Source of the DNA: Epithemia pelagica
Lineage: Eukaryota; Bacillariophyta; Bacillariophyceae; Surirellales; Surirellaceae
Assembly (NCBI GenBank): GCA_946965045.2
Contig: OX337228.1
Span: 372,001 to 436,000 of the forward strand
Direction of reading: 5' to 3'
DNA length: 64,000 nucleotides
Shown here: positions 1-10,208 of the stretch, one piece after another
How the letters are laid out: each line of letters opens with the position of its first letter
How positions within the stretch are numbered: position 1 is the first letter of the stretch
Made by a program: the position numbers and the translations under genes
Notes under the pieces: model-generated
What the model was told of the DNA's origin: nothing
The model's database searches: none
What the model saw: the letters and a program-made list of their open reading frames with translations, nothing else

Positions 1-564
1 GGCGATCCTCCCTGTCGAGTGGCTGTGGAAAACAAAATGGATTATCATTACGAAGTCATCGAAAGTACCATTTTGAAATATCCCATTCCCTGGTATCGTC
101 TCAATTGCAGTACGTCGACCGTTATTGTCTTTGATGTCGCCTTGGCCGAAAACCACTACTTTTACCTCGGCGCAACCGAAACAGGCACCAGTTTGTCCAA
201 GTCCAGTTATGTGCGATATTTCAATACAGTCTTGTCGGGGACGATTCGACGTCGATCCGATGGCACACGGGCGCAATTTGGTCGCGTGGTCCAGTATTCC
301 CACTATTACCGACATCCCGAACAGTACAATTATCATGCCTTTATTGGGGTGAGTTGCGATTCGTACAAGTTTCAACCGTGGTTGCAAAATCGACCCCGAC
401 GACATTACTGTGTCTTGCATGGAACCTGTCCCTCCTGTACCCCGCAACAACTGGAAACGGGTCAAGTGTGTTGGGTCACACCCTTGATGCACCCCGCCCG
501 TCATTTCCTCCCCTCTGATTTGCCCCAATTTGATGCCAACAATCACAATGCCATTGTCGTCGGC
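1..564 (+). pseudogene. Glycosyltransferase-like gene, left-arm copy, 5' half (interrupted)
   Basis: Coding sequence open from the first base of the window (5' end lies outside). It matches the product of 44402-45784 on the other strand almost residue for residue. It covers the first luminal part, with a conserved Cys-rich stretch (HYCVLHGTCPSC). The match stops after the codons for AIVVG at 564, and unrelated DNA follows. The missing remainder resumes at 6675, so the gene is split by a 6.1-kb insertion. Reading into the insertion gives a stop near 685. The intact counterpart looks like a type II membrane protein of the secretory pathway. The glycosyltransferase assignment is an inference from fold-like motifs in the 3' half and from its GT10 neighbours. 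Confidence 0.75.
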
Positions 565-1326
565 TACCTTTATCACTCGTCGTCCTACCCTTCCCCACTC
601 ACTGAGCACTCACTGAGGAGTAAGTCACTCCCCACACTCCCACTACCTAAGCCCCAAAAATTACTGTACTTCGATTTTTTATTCTAGTGTTGTGTAGGAG
701 TTCCCATTGTGTTGGTGCATGCTGCTGTGTTATGTGTTGTCTTGTGTCGCTCGTGGTCGGGTCGCGAGAGGAGTGGGGGATGGAAGATCTAAGTATTCTG
801 TCACACTATTTATGCAACAAGCACGCCTCGGAGTTTGATTGGCATCCAATAATTGTGAGACAAATGATACTTGGACATAAAGCGTTATAAATCATCCGAT
901 ATAATCGGATGAGGTCACTTATGTGACGCAGTTATTTAAAAACAATTAAGATTACCTAGTGCCCTATCGAAAGTAGGGCACGCTCAATTGTATAAAACTA
1001 ATTAGGCTCACGACTACTAAGTATCCATTCAGAGAACCGATCACTTAGGAAGACGAAAATTACCTAAGGTGCGCTGGCACGACTCCTCGTGACAAAGGAA
1101 GCTAACATACTCTAATAGCCCCGGGGGACTCCTCGTCGCAGGGCGCTCCTCGTGGCTTAACTCCTCGTCGGGCAATAGCTTCTCGTCGTGGACTGCCCCC
1201 TCGATCCGCTTATGCGGATCTCACAGGGGCAGTCCACTCCTCGTCGCTATTGCCCTTCTCGGAGTCTTGCCACTCCTCACACCCTAGCTCCTCCTCGTCC
1301 ACCCTCAGCTATTAAAGTAGACTTAC
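565..1326. mobile_element. Non-autonomous Crypton-like element (762 bp)
   Basis: This is the first of two tandem related insertions. Its left 120 bp (TACCTTTATCACTCGTCGTC..., then AAAAATTACTGTACTT) match the left end of the next element at 1327-1430. Its right 280 bp match the right end of that element at 6390-6674, both finishing ...TATTAAAGTAGA(C/T)TTAC. It contains no credible gene. Three small perfect hairpins lie at about 892-985 and a large one at 1170-1255. Both ends read TAC, and no long target duplication or terminal inverted repeat is visible, as expected for elements moved by a tyrosine recombinase. Element limits are accurate to a few bases. Confidence 0.7.
1170..1255. repeat. Large hairpin near right end of short Crypton-like element
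   Basis: Nested inverted arms: GGGCAATAGC with GCTATTGCCC, GGACTGCCCC with GGGGCAGTCC, and GATCCGC with GCGGATC around a short loop. The same structure lies at 6503-6620 and, with many compensating changes, at 58877-58996. Keeping the pairing while the bases differ suggests selection on the fold or on a symmetric binding site. Confidence 0.8.
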
Positions 1327-1443
1327 TACCTTCACCACTCGTCGTCGTACCTTTCCCAAAACGCTACCCACACTACATAAGCCCTAAAAATTACTGTACT
1401 TGGATTTTTATTTTAGTGTATAAAATTAGAATAGCCCAAAATG

Positions 1444-1497
1444 AAAAAGTAGTACACCCAGGAAAGTAGTACACCCAGAAAAGTAGTACACCCAGGA
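1444..1497. repeat. Three tandem 17-18-bp units, Crypton left end
   Basis: The unit AAAGTAGTACACCCAG(G/A) occurs three times head to tail about 120 bp inside the element's left end. Tandem short units next to an element end are typical recombinase or transposase binding sites. That role is inference. The short relative at 565-1326 lacks this array. Confidence 0.7.
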
Positions 1498-1996
1498 AAT
1501 CCACAGGGAGAGAATACGGGAAAGAGCACAAAGCGAACAAGAGGTGCACCAACGGAAAAAAGAAGAGCACAACAAACAAACACCACACGAATCAAGCAGC
1601 AAGCACCAGCAACAGCAACGGAAACACAGAGACCAAAAAACAATAATCAAAATGTAGGCAATAATTGAAACACGACACAGACGAGTTTTCACACGACACG
1701 GAAAATTCAGTAGCAAAGAGATGCACCACGAAATTTCATGCCAAGACAGAATTACAAAAATCGTGAACGTGTGAGAAACTGGTACGTAACGTGGAGTGGA
1801 ACGCGGAACAAGTGTCATCATCTAATTCTCACGTACCTTTCGAGACGTCAAGCTAGAGACCACCACCCAAATGGTCATGCAAAGAGCAATAGCGACATCA
1901 ATCTGTCAAAAAGAGTGAATAAAGGGGTAAGAACAATGATACAGCAATCAACAAGAATGCAACAACAACAGCAAACGTACCGAATACTATGGTACT

Positions 1997-4900
1997 TCAA
2001 TAGTGGTAGCTGTATCCATGGCTACCGCCATGGTAACGCGAACCACGATGATGGTGATGATGATGATGATGTGGAGGTGGTGGAGTGTATCCACCACCAC
2101 GGTGGTGGATGTGGTCACGGTAGTACGGTGGGGGTGGTGGCGATGGAGTGTACGGGCGGTGGTGGTATCCTTGGGAAGAATGGTGGTGGGAATGATGATG
2201 AGGATGATATGGCGGCGAGTCGGATGGTGGTGGAGGTGGGGAGTACCAGTTGTTGCGATGATAAGCAACACGATGGTGCTCCTCCACACGACAATCAACC
2301 CGGCGGTCTCGACTACCGTCATTGCGATGATATCCACCGTGATGATTCTGAGAGGGATTGTGGTGGCTGGTGTGGTGTTCCGTCGGAACAAGGGCCGTTG
2401 ACGATGGCACATTTGTGGGTGGTGGTGGCAGTTCCGTGGTCGCAATGGTTGGTGGTGGTGGAGGTGGTTGCGACGTTGATGTGGTCGCAATGGCTGGTGG
2501 AGCTGCAGCGGATACCGTTGGTTCCGTGGTCGCAATGGTTGGTGGTGGTGGTGGTGGTGGTGGCTGTTGCTCAGTCGTTGCTGTTGGGTGTGGATGCGTG
2601 GCCGTAACAGTAGATGGCAGTGGAGGTTGTTTCATGGCTGTTACGGTGGTTGTTGTTGGTGCTTGGACTGTTGCACTGTTTGGAGGTGGTGCATGTTGGT
2701 CCATTGTTGACGTAGCTGGTGGTGGTTGCACGGCCACCGTGGTTGTTGTTGTTGGTGGTGGTGGTGGTACAACGACTGGTGGTGGCGGTTGTGGCGCTTC
2801 ATGCTCGACTGGAGGTGGTGGAGGAGGCTTTGAAGAAGCCACTGGAGTGGACGAAGGTGATGAAACAGGGAATGGCAGTGAGAACATATAAAGCAACAAT
2901 CAAACAAAACAAAACAAAACAATCTACGTACCAACGATGGTAGAGGGCGGAGAAGTTTTCTTTTTCTTTTGACATCGGGAAAGAACTTCAAGCATGCCAT
3001 CCGATGAAGATGACGATGATGATGAGTCCGCGATCGACTTACTCTTCTTCTTCTTCTTCTTGCGTTTTTTCTTGGATTTGGTGTCTGTGGTCAAGAGAAG
3101 ACGGAATGAGATCGATGCAACCAAGAAAACAACAAAGCAACAATCAACTTACCATGGGTTTGCGACTTGGACGACTTGGATGGTTTGTCGTCCAAGAGAC
3201 GAAGGATTCGCGCCAATGAATCCTCGTCTTCGATGGACGAATCGTCATTCTGTTTCTTGGCAGCCTTGAGCTGCTGCAACGCCTTGCGACGGCGAATCTT
3301 CTTCTTGGCCTTTTTCATAAAGGCCTCAATGTCGGTGGAGGACGACGACGAGGACGAGGGGGATGAAGCGGTTTTTGACTCTTTCTTCTTGGATCCCTTC
3401 TCATCTAAACATAATAGCAGAGTAGTTAGTAACAAAGTATAAAGAGTGATTCATGCAATGAGTCTACGTACCATTCTTCGTGTTTTCTTTGTCGGCCTCG
3501 TCGCTCTTTTCGGGTGGACGGTACCAGTTGGCCGTGACGGTCCGAACATGATTTTCTTTCGAGACGTCCTGGTACAGTACGTTGACCTCACTTGACTTGT
3601 GACGGGCGAAGGAGTTCGACGACTTCTGTGGTACTCCACAGTTGGCAACGTTCGAGATTCCGGTGCGTCGGCCGGTCCGGAACGTCACCTTCTCGGCGTT
3701 GTCAAACTTGCAACGAATGGCAAGTTGACGGGCATTCCTCAACGGCCAGTTCACGCCCAATCTACCCGCACACTTGAAGCCAGATCCATCCGCGTCATTC
3801 TGTGAAGTCTCGGGGACGAGCTCAGTCCAACCGAGGTGCTTCGCACCATCCTTGCGGGCCTTGAGGTGTTTTGCGGGTATCTGCTCTAGAAACAGCAGAC
3901 CCTGCCATCCTGGCGGGTGCGCCACTTTCATGATGTGCAAGAGGATCTTGTACGTCGCAAACTTATCATCTGGGTTGTCGATGATCATGTGCGACGAGTC
4001 TTGTGTATCGTTGGCGACTCGATCAAAGGCGAGATTGTTCGTCGCGAGGTGCGACGATTTCTCAAGCACAGATTCTTTGAGAATAATCGCGGGAAGCCCA
4101 GCCAACATTCCGTACGATTTGTCAAGACACGCCTTGAAAATTAAATCGGATACTTTAAGTAGTCTTATCTGGAGACAACATGCAACAACCAAACTGTTAG
4201 ACAACAGCAGCAACAACAACGGCGACAATCAACAAATACAACAACAACAAACAACAACTTACTTCTGGGCCGCGGAGACCGAAGTCTCGGGAAGTCTTGT
4301 AGACTCCCATGCTCAAAGCCGTGGAATACTCGCCGTCTTCAAACGGCCGAAGCTCCGGCTCGCATGTCCGCATCTTTTCTTCGTCGTCGAATGCCGTTGG
4401 TGCACGATTGGGTAGGCGGCCAAATTCGGGTCGGACGAGGGCTGCCTTGTTCCAAATGTTGGCAAGGTAGGCATGGTAATTGCCAAGCCCATGTTTGAGA
4501 TCACTTTGAGCGATCACGATCCCGTGTGTTTTAAGAAGAGCAAAGAGATGGTTCAGCATCTTCATTGTTGTGTTGGGCTGGAAGAAAAACTTGGGGTCCT
4601 CCACCGAATCCGTTTCCATATTGAAACCCCGCATTCGATGGTTCACGAGAAAAACCATTACGCAACTATTCAACAATGTCAATTTCGATGGAGTCTTCAC
4701 TCCGCGGAGAGCAAGAAAGAGGAGCGGCGTTGGTGTATCTCCACCCGACAGTTCATCGATATCTTCGACGATTTCAAGAAGAAAGTGCATCTCGTGATGC
4801 TTTTGAAGACACTCCAAAAATTTGTTGACGGAGGCGGCCTTTTCTTTGTCGTATGACGCCTTGCATCCAGTGAGGTCACGGATGGTGAAGGTGTTGTTGC

Positions 4901-6147
4901 CGTATATGGTTGGAGACAGACGACAATATTGACTCCCGGCGGCCAACGAACGTGCACGAGAAGAGTTCATGGTGGGCGGGTTGAAGGTGACCTCACCAAT
5001 CCGCATGGAGCCCTTTTCGGCATCCCATGTCAGATGCTTCCGTTTGACCAAAGCTTGGGATACAAGCTTGGTATCCACTTTGCAAGATTCCACAACCGTT
5101 GCGGCGTTGAGAAGGGCGTCGTTGGCGCCATTGGGAAGATCGAGACCTTCGATCTGGTGACGACGGGAAGAAGGATCAGGCCTCGCAACATTGCTGAAGG
5201 GAAAAAGGAAACATGGTGGTTAGAATGAGACAGATAAGAATAGAAACAAAACATACTGTCACTTACTTTGATTGCTCTGTAGCTTGGATGTTGTCTTGTT
5301 GTTGTGGTTGTCGACGAGGATTTCGGGAAGGAGGAAGGTTCACTTCCGTTAATGGCGGACGATTGGCACGGTTGTTGGGTGGGCGGCCGGGATTTCGGTA
5401 CGGGTTCACGTTATTGGTTGAGTTTGTGGCGTCCACATTGTTTCTTGCGGCCGCCCGCTCCAGTTGGCGGCGAGATTGTCGAGTCGCCATGGTCAGGCTG
5501 TGAAACGACGATGAAAAAACGATGCACAATGAAAAATGAGGGTGAGGAAAGTGAAGACGGTGACACTTGCGAGAAAGTGCGGACACGTAGGTTACACGTA
5601 GGAATCAGTAGGAAACAGAACAGCGACTCAACCATGCGCGCGCGCACGGCAGGTGGTTTGAAATTTTGGGAAGACGTCTGGAACGAAAACACACGACAAT
5701 GGTGGGAAACGCGGCGAAAACTTACCGTCTCTGTAGGATTTCCATGATCCAAGGGTCGGAACTACAGGTGCTGAAGTCGTCGGATGACCCAGTACAGTCG
5801 TGGTAGAGTTCCGAGCGGCGAAAGAGATTGCCATCCCATTCGTCTGTTGCATTGTCCTTGGTGACAAAGACGAGAGTTTCGCCCGAAGAGTCTGATGAGC
5901 AACTAGACGACGAAGACGAACTACAAAGATCTATTACATCAGGAGGGGTGCAAAGGTCTATGACTCCACAATCAACCTGTTTGGAAGCATGAGCAAATCC
6001 ACCAGAAGGAGGAGGAGTCACCATGGTCGGTTGTCTTCCTTTTCTCATCATGTTGTTGCATTGTTGTTGCACAAAATGTGTCGTCTGTGAGAGATTATCG
6101 TGGGAATGTCCGTTGGGGGGTGGGGGATCTAAGTAATATATAGACAT
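1997..6147 (-). CDS. Crypton tyrosine recombinase, seven exons, about 1176 aa
   Basis: Exons by GT-AG splicing: 5726-6147, 5267-5497, 4263-5193, 3472-4168, 3153-3404, 2932-3084, 1997-2841. All phases match and the total is 3531 nt. The core is in exon 4: TGRRTGIS (Arg 695/696), then His 718 and Tyr 727. The Arg-to-His spacing of 22-23 and His-to-Tyr spacing of 9 are those of the tyrosine recombinase active site. The first His of the HxxR box is Arg here. I could not place the first catalytic Arg with confidence. The N-terminus has two VIDL motifs (62-65, 71-74) followed by a Ser/Asp run, like SUMO-interaction motifs. Exons 5-6 are Lys/Ser-rich and exon 7 is Pro/His/Thr-rich. Expected role: excision and integration of the surrounding element in the nucleus. 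No inactivating change seen. Confidence 0.72.
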
Positions 6148-6502
6148 TACCTATGTATTCCTGTGTCACGCCTATGTAAACAACACGACTTGTCGTATGT
6201 ACCTATTTGATAGATGCGAGCCATCGGATTTGTTTCGCAAGCACGACAGTATGTTGCTTATTGAGAAACGCGAGCAATCGGATGAGGTGCGCAAGCACGC
6301 AAGCAAGATACCTAGCTAACACTGTACCGGCGCGAATGTAAAAAGCTAAATAGGCCAACTATTACTAAGTATCGATAGAGATAAACGATCACTTAGGAAG
6401 ACCGAAAATTACCTAGGGTGCGCCCGCACGACTCCTCGTGACAAAGGAAGCTAACATACTTTAATAGCCCCGGGGGACTCCTCGTCGCAGGGCGCTCCTC
6501 GT
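6148..6502. other. Crypton promoter-side flank, no gene
   Basis: Between the recombinase start codon and the right-end hairpin. It presumably holds the promoter of the minus-strand recombinase gene, as the gene reads leftward from 6147. Short repeated words (ATCGGAT, GCAAGCACG) are present. From about 6350 the sequence aligns with 1005-1170 of the short element. No ORF is supported. Confidence 0.5.
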
Positions 6503-6620
6503 GGCTTAACTCCTCGTCGGGCAATAGCTTCTCGTCGTGGACTGCCCCCTCGATCCGCTTACGCGGATCTCACAGGGGCAGTCCACTCCTCGTCGCTATT
6601 GCCCTTCTCGGAGTTAAGCC
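6503..6620. repeat. Large nested hairpin near right end of the long Crypton element
   Basis: Arms pair in four blocks: GGCTTAACTCC with GGAGTTAAGCC, GGGCAATAGC with GCTATTGCCC, GGACTGCCCC with GGGGCAGTCC, and GATCCGC with GCGGATC. Between them lie unpaired CTCGTCGT-like bulges. It is nearly identical to 1170-1255 except that here the outermost arm is perfect. It is a candidate recombination-site accessory structure or a transcribed hairpin at the element end. Confidence 0.8.
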
Positions 6621-6674
6621 ACTCCTCACACCCTAGCTCCTCCTCGTCCCAACCTGGCTATTAAAGTAGATTTA

Positions 6675-7494
6675 CAACACAACAATCTTTGATACGACAA
6701 ATACGACAATAACAGCAACCGCCAGTCTTGCTCGTTCTTCGTCTTCCGTTCCATCTGGACCAGCACCATCACCATCGCACTCCTCGAGGAACCAGACGAC
6801 GACGACTAGGACCATTACCCTGTGTCCCAGTGGAACCAAGAGACAAACCGGCTTGATTCAGGCCTTGAACGAGTTGATTCAACAAGAAGAACAAGACTCC
6901 AAGAACCACCACAACAACAACAGCAGCAGCCAACCTCCACCCATTCTTCGGTTTCGCGTCTTGTTGCATGCCCGTCAGAGTGCGGGGTCGTCTCATCGTC
7001 GTTGGGCGGACGAGTATGGCCAACAACAAGAATCCTTGCCGTGGATTCGACACCGTGTCACGATTGTGCACGAACAAGGGGACTTTGTCGAGTTTCAACG
7101 CCGGATTGCCACCCAGTGTCACGTGTTGCTTCCCTTGGTCGACCCCAGTTCCACGCCCCAATACTTTCATGACGCGGACGACGATGGCCCCCACCAAACC
7201 AAATTGACGGGCTTTGTCAGTCAAGCCGTCGCCTATCGCCTACCAATGGTCGCCCATGTCGACTTGAAACGCATATATCAAGACTATTGGACGGCACCCG
7301 TCATTACGTACGGGACACCCAGCAGGACCAAAACGACAACGACGACTCGCCCAGTGGCCTCCAATCATTCCACCCCCACATCCACATCCACGGATTCCGG
7401 AAGCCGTCGTCCCCCAGCACCATCACCCTCCCCTTCCTTGACGGACGCCTTGCGACAGGCGATGCGACTTTGGCAGCAAGAGAATCCTGTTTGA
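6675..7494 (+). pseudogene. Glycosyltransferase-like gene, left-arm copy, 3' half
   Basis: Continues the reading frame cut at 564; joining 564 to 6675 keeps frame with the intact copy plus two extra codons. It encodes the C-terminal domain with the segments FRVLLHARQSAG, RRIATQCHVLLPLVD and LTGFVSQAVAYRLPMVAH, ending WQQENPV and TGA at 7492. The pattern 'LLPLVD ... K-L-T-G-x-V-x-x-A-V-A-Y-x-x-P' resembles the nucleotide-sugar side of GT-B type enzymes, but I cannot name a family. It cannot make full-length protein with the insertion in place. Confidence 0.75.
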
Positions 7495-8109
7495 AGAAGA
7501 TTGCAACTCTGCTTCCAACAGCCACTACGAATCATTGGTCGTAAACTCAACTGGAGTACAGAGTGACCATATCCTATCATTCCAGTCCCGCCCACAAAAC
7601 CAGAGGTGGAGCAGAACACGCACGAAACGAGGTCTCGTCTTTTTTTCGTTGGAACCACAGTGGAATCGATTCCTCATCCTCATTCCTCCCACACGTTCTG
7701 TGTCGAACCGCCGAGACATTGTCCACTCTCGACTATAGAATATAAATGGTTTCGATTCTCTCCGTAGAATCGAGAGCAAAAATGACTTGCATTCTTGTCC
7801 GGCAGTTTCTCTTTTGTGTGGGCGATTGTGCTGGAAAGGTTGACGCGCTCGCGCCACACCAGGACCAAACGGTCGAGCGTGGGTAGTCTTGGTCACGTTG
7901 ACTCGGGTTATTCTCGGTTTCCCAACAAAACCACGAAAAAACCACAGACCCCACATCATCACATCCTCTTTCGATTGTGTGTTCTCTCTCTCTCTATCTC
8001 TTGTGTTGAAACCAAGAGAGTGTGTTGCCACTCCAACACCACGTGTCAAGACTGCGTTCCCAGACAGTCAGAAAGAGAGAGAAAAACAGAGATTGGTACC
8101 ATCATCATC
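7495..8109. other. Intergenic, shared with right arm
   Basis: Sequence between the glycosyltransferase-like gene and the GT10 fragment; homologous to 43895-44401 in inverse orientation. It carries a TCTCTCTC-rich stretch at 7985-8000 just before the fragment. A 100-bp block (about 7830-7920) recurs at 9895-9985 upstream of the complete GT10 gene, so the fragment was duplicated together with its promoter region. No RNA gene seen. Confidence 0.55.
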
Positions 8110-8505
8110 ATGCCATGGCGAGAACGGAGTGCTGGTGGTGGTGGTGCCAGTCGACGACAACAAGGGACCGTGTCGAGAGGCTTGCGGCAACAACAGCCAC
8201 AGTCTCGTCGTCGTCCTTCGAGTCGGTCGTAGCGGCTTGTCGTTATGTGGATTGGACTCGTTGTTGTATGCCTGTTGTGGCACCGACTGGTTCATTTTTG
8301 GCATGTCTTGGACGAACGACAACAAGACGAACAAGCAGACAGTTTTGTTTCGTTGCAACGACAACCACCATCAACATTCACCACCACCACCACAAGAAGC
8401 AGCATTCCACCAACCACACCATCAATATCAGCACCAGCACCAGGAGAATCCTTGGGCGAACTATACCATTACAGTGCACGTCATGAAAAGTCGATTCATG
8501 GGTAG
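8110..8505 (+). pseudogene. Truncated GT10 paralogue with nonsense codon (left arm)
   Basis: Starts MPWRERSAG like the complete GT10 gene at 10209 and contains its cytosolic tail, membrane anchor (WIGLVVVCLLWHRLVHFWHV) and part of the stem, but no catalytic domain. The left-arm copy has TAG where the right-arm copy (43478-43894) has TTG, 41 codons in. After that the frame stays open to a TGA-free end at ...EKSIHG and stop near 8503. It is a non-functional duplicate of the 5' part of GT10. Confidence 0.7.
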
Positions 8506-8599
8506 ATGCGGCCCAAGGAACAAGCACACAAAAGTCAAGTAAATGGATGAAACAATGATGCGATAGCAGAAATTATCCTTTGACACATACCGAGTTGAT

Positions 8600-9733
8600 T
8601 CACATTTTCTTCAAACATGGACGTGTCCAATTTTTACCCAACAACAAACTGCGAAACACGGCCGAGTTCTTGTCCATCAACGACAGTCTCTCACAATAGT
8701 TTACTCGCACACCAGATATACAAACAATACCAGTCGAAAGAGTAACCATGGTGTGCCAAATACGTGGGACAGTCATTTTTGGAACTATTTCCCAAACTTT
8801 TTTGCATTTTGTGTCTATTACTTCAACAGACTGTTAACAAGAACGGCGCCAACCTCCTGATACAACCAAGCATGATCCAGCTCGAGCCACGGCATGCCCA
8901 TCGCGAGGCTCACTCAAAGCCAAGTCCTCATGTATCTTCCATGGCAAAGAAGCTGACAATACAGATGTTGCGTTGTTCCTTGTCCCGTCATCACATGAAT
9001 CACTCAATTTCAAGTACTCGACTGATTTCAAGGCTTCTGCTTCTAAGTCATGAGATACACCAACAACAACATAAATACACGAGCCAATCACAGTCATTCC
9101 AAAGCTTGCTCGAGGCACGTTGAGGTGTGGGCCGGGCAAGACAAATTGTTGACTTTCTTGTACAGTGTCAATAATGTCGACTGATGCCAACGCTGCTCCA
9201 TCAGGACCCCATCCACCAGCCACAACAATATACCTGTCGCGAATCGAGGCAGTGCAACAGAAGACTCTCGCTTCCGACAATCGACATGTCAGTGTCTCCC
9301 ATGGGTTCTCCTGGTCACATTTCCTGGGTGAGAGAAAATGATTGATATCAATGCGTTCAATGGTGTTCAGGAAGGAATCGCAGTCATTTCGTCCACCAAT
9401 AGCGTACAAGCTGCCATTGCAGACTACCGCAGCGAGAGACTTTCTCGTTTCATTCATAGCTGGCCCCTCAATCCACTTTCTGCAGCTAGTAGATTGTTCA
9501 GCAGCATTCCAAAGGAGGAGCACTGAATTGCTCGCATCCTCATGGTTCTTCTTGCCTCCTACTACCACGACAATTTGTTCCTTGATCTTGTATGGAGGAT
9601 GTACAACAACAGAGGCGTGCATACACCGCTCAAGAGGAGGCCATTCTTGGTCATTTCTTGTCCACAATGCTTGTTGTTCTGGATCGCTGCCCCATACGAG
9701 GCCAGACAAGCGAGCTTGTTGTCTCACATCCAT
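8600..9733 (-). pseudogene. Kelch-repeat protein gene, left arm, premature stop
   Basis: ATG at 9733. Contains kelch-type blades with the hydrophobic-Gly-Gly pattern: VVVVGGK, LYAIGGRND, IVVAGGWG, IYVVVGV, CLVVSGGW. A TAA at 8834-8836 ends the protein at 299 aa. The frame then continues to a second stop at 8600 and encodes the last 77 residues found in the right-arm copy. The stop arises from a 6-bp insertion relative to that copy. Kelch propellers bind protein partners; the partner is unknown. A shortened but otherwise intact protein is possible, since the right-arm copy is damaged earlier. Confidence 0.7.
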
Positions 9734-10208
9734 TTTGTATTCCTAGTTGCAATCAAGACGAAACAGTGGTTCTTGTGGTGCCTCTTTCGACAAGTTCGCT
9801 TCAAAGTCTGATCGATGCTTTCTGGTTTGTGTTAGAGGTTGGGAAGAAAGTTGGGAGCAGTGGTTTTGTGGTGACAATGGCGGGTCTGTTTATTTGTGCT
9901 GGAACGGTTGACGCGCTCGCGCCACACCAGGACCAAACGGTCGAGCGTGGGTAGTCCTGGTCCCGTTGACTCGGGTCATTCTCGTTTCCCCAACAAAACC
10001 ACAGACCCCATTATTTTTCTTTTCTCCATTACATCATCTCTTCTTCCAATACGCATATCTAGATTAGATTGATTGTTCTCTCTCTCTTTCTCTTGTTGTG
10101 TTGGAGCCAACCGAGTGTGTCTCCACTCCAACAACACGTTTCAAGAAGGTGACTGTGTTCCCAGAAAGTCTGAAAGAGAGAGAAAAAGAGAGAGGGGTTA
10201 CCATTAGC
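9734..10208. promoter_or_regulatory. Divergent intergenic region: kelch gene and GT10
   Basis: Lies between divergent start codons and so must hold both promoters. It includes the 100-bp block with GACGCGCTCGCGCCACACC (about 9908-9930) also found upstream of the GT10 fragment, and a pyrimidine-rich TCTCTCTC leader (10079-10094). GT10 translation is taken from ATG 10209. The frame is open further upstream, but only with non-ATG codons. Confidence 0.45.

Larger units (their letters stand above)
1327..6674 (-). mobile_element. Crypton-like tyrosine-recombinase transposon (5.35 kb)
   Basis: This element abuts the 762-bp relative exactly (junction ...GTAGACTTAC|TACCTTCACC) and ends at ...GTAGATTTAC|AACACAAC. 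There the interrupted host gene resumes. It carries one large seven-exon gene on the minus strand, predicted to encode a tyrosine recombinase. It has no LTRs, no terminal inverted repeats and no evident target-site duplication. This is the layout of Crypton-class elements. Subterminal features are three 17-18-bp tandem units near the left end and a long hairpin near the right end. Comparison with 45210-45250 defines the empty site. Confidence 0.75.

Noticed and set aside
687-890. 67-aa Cys-rich ORF in the short Crypton-like element
   Set aside because: No equivalent in the long element and no domain.
892-985. Cluster of three small hairpins as a possible tRNA or structured RNA gene
   Set aside because: No tRNA boxes or cloverleaf; the corresponding part of the long element is not conserved.
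2003-2891. Plus-strand ORFs rich in Val/Gly/Trp (132, 177, 289 aa)
   Set aside because: Complement of the Pro/His/Thr-rich last exon of the Crypton gene; composition is a by-product of GGTGGT repeats.
10098-10208. N-terminal extension of the GT10 gene
   Set aside because: Only GTG/TTG starts available; ATG 10209 fits the usual short cytosolic tail and is conserved in the other copy and the fragment.
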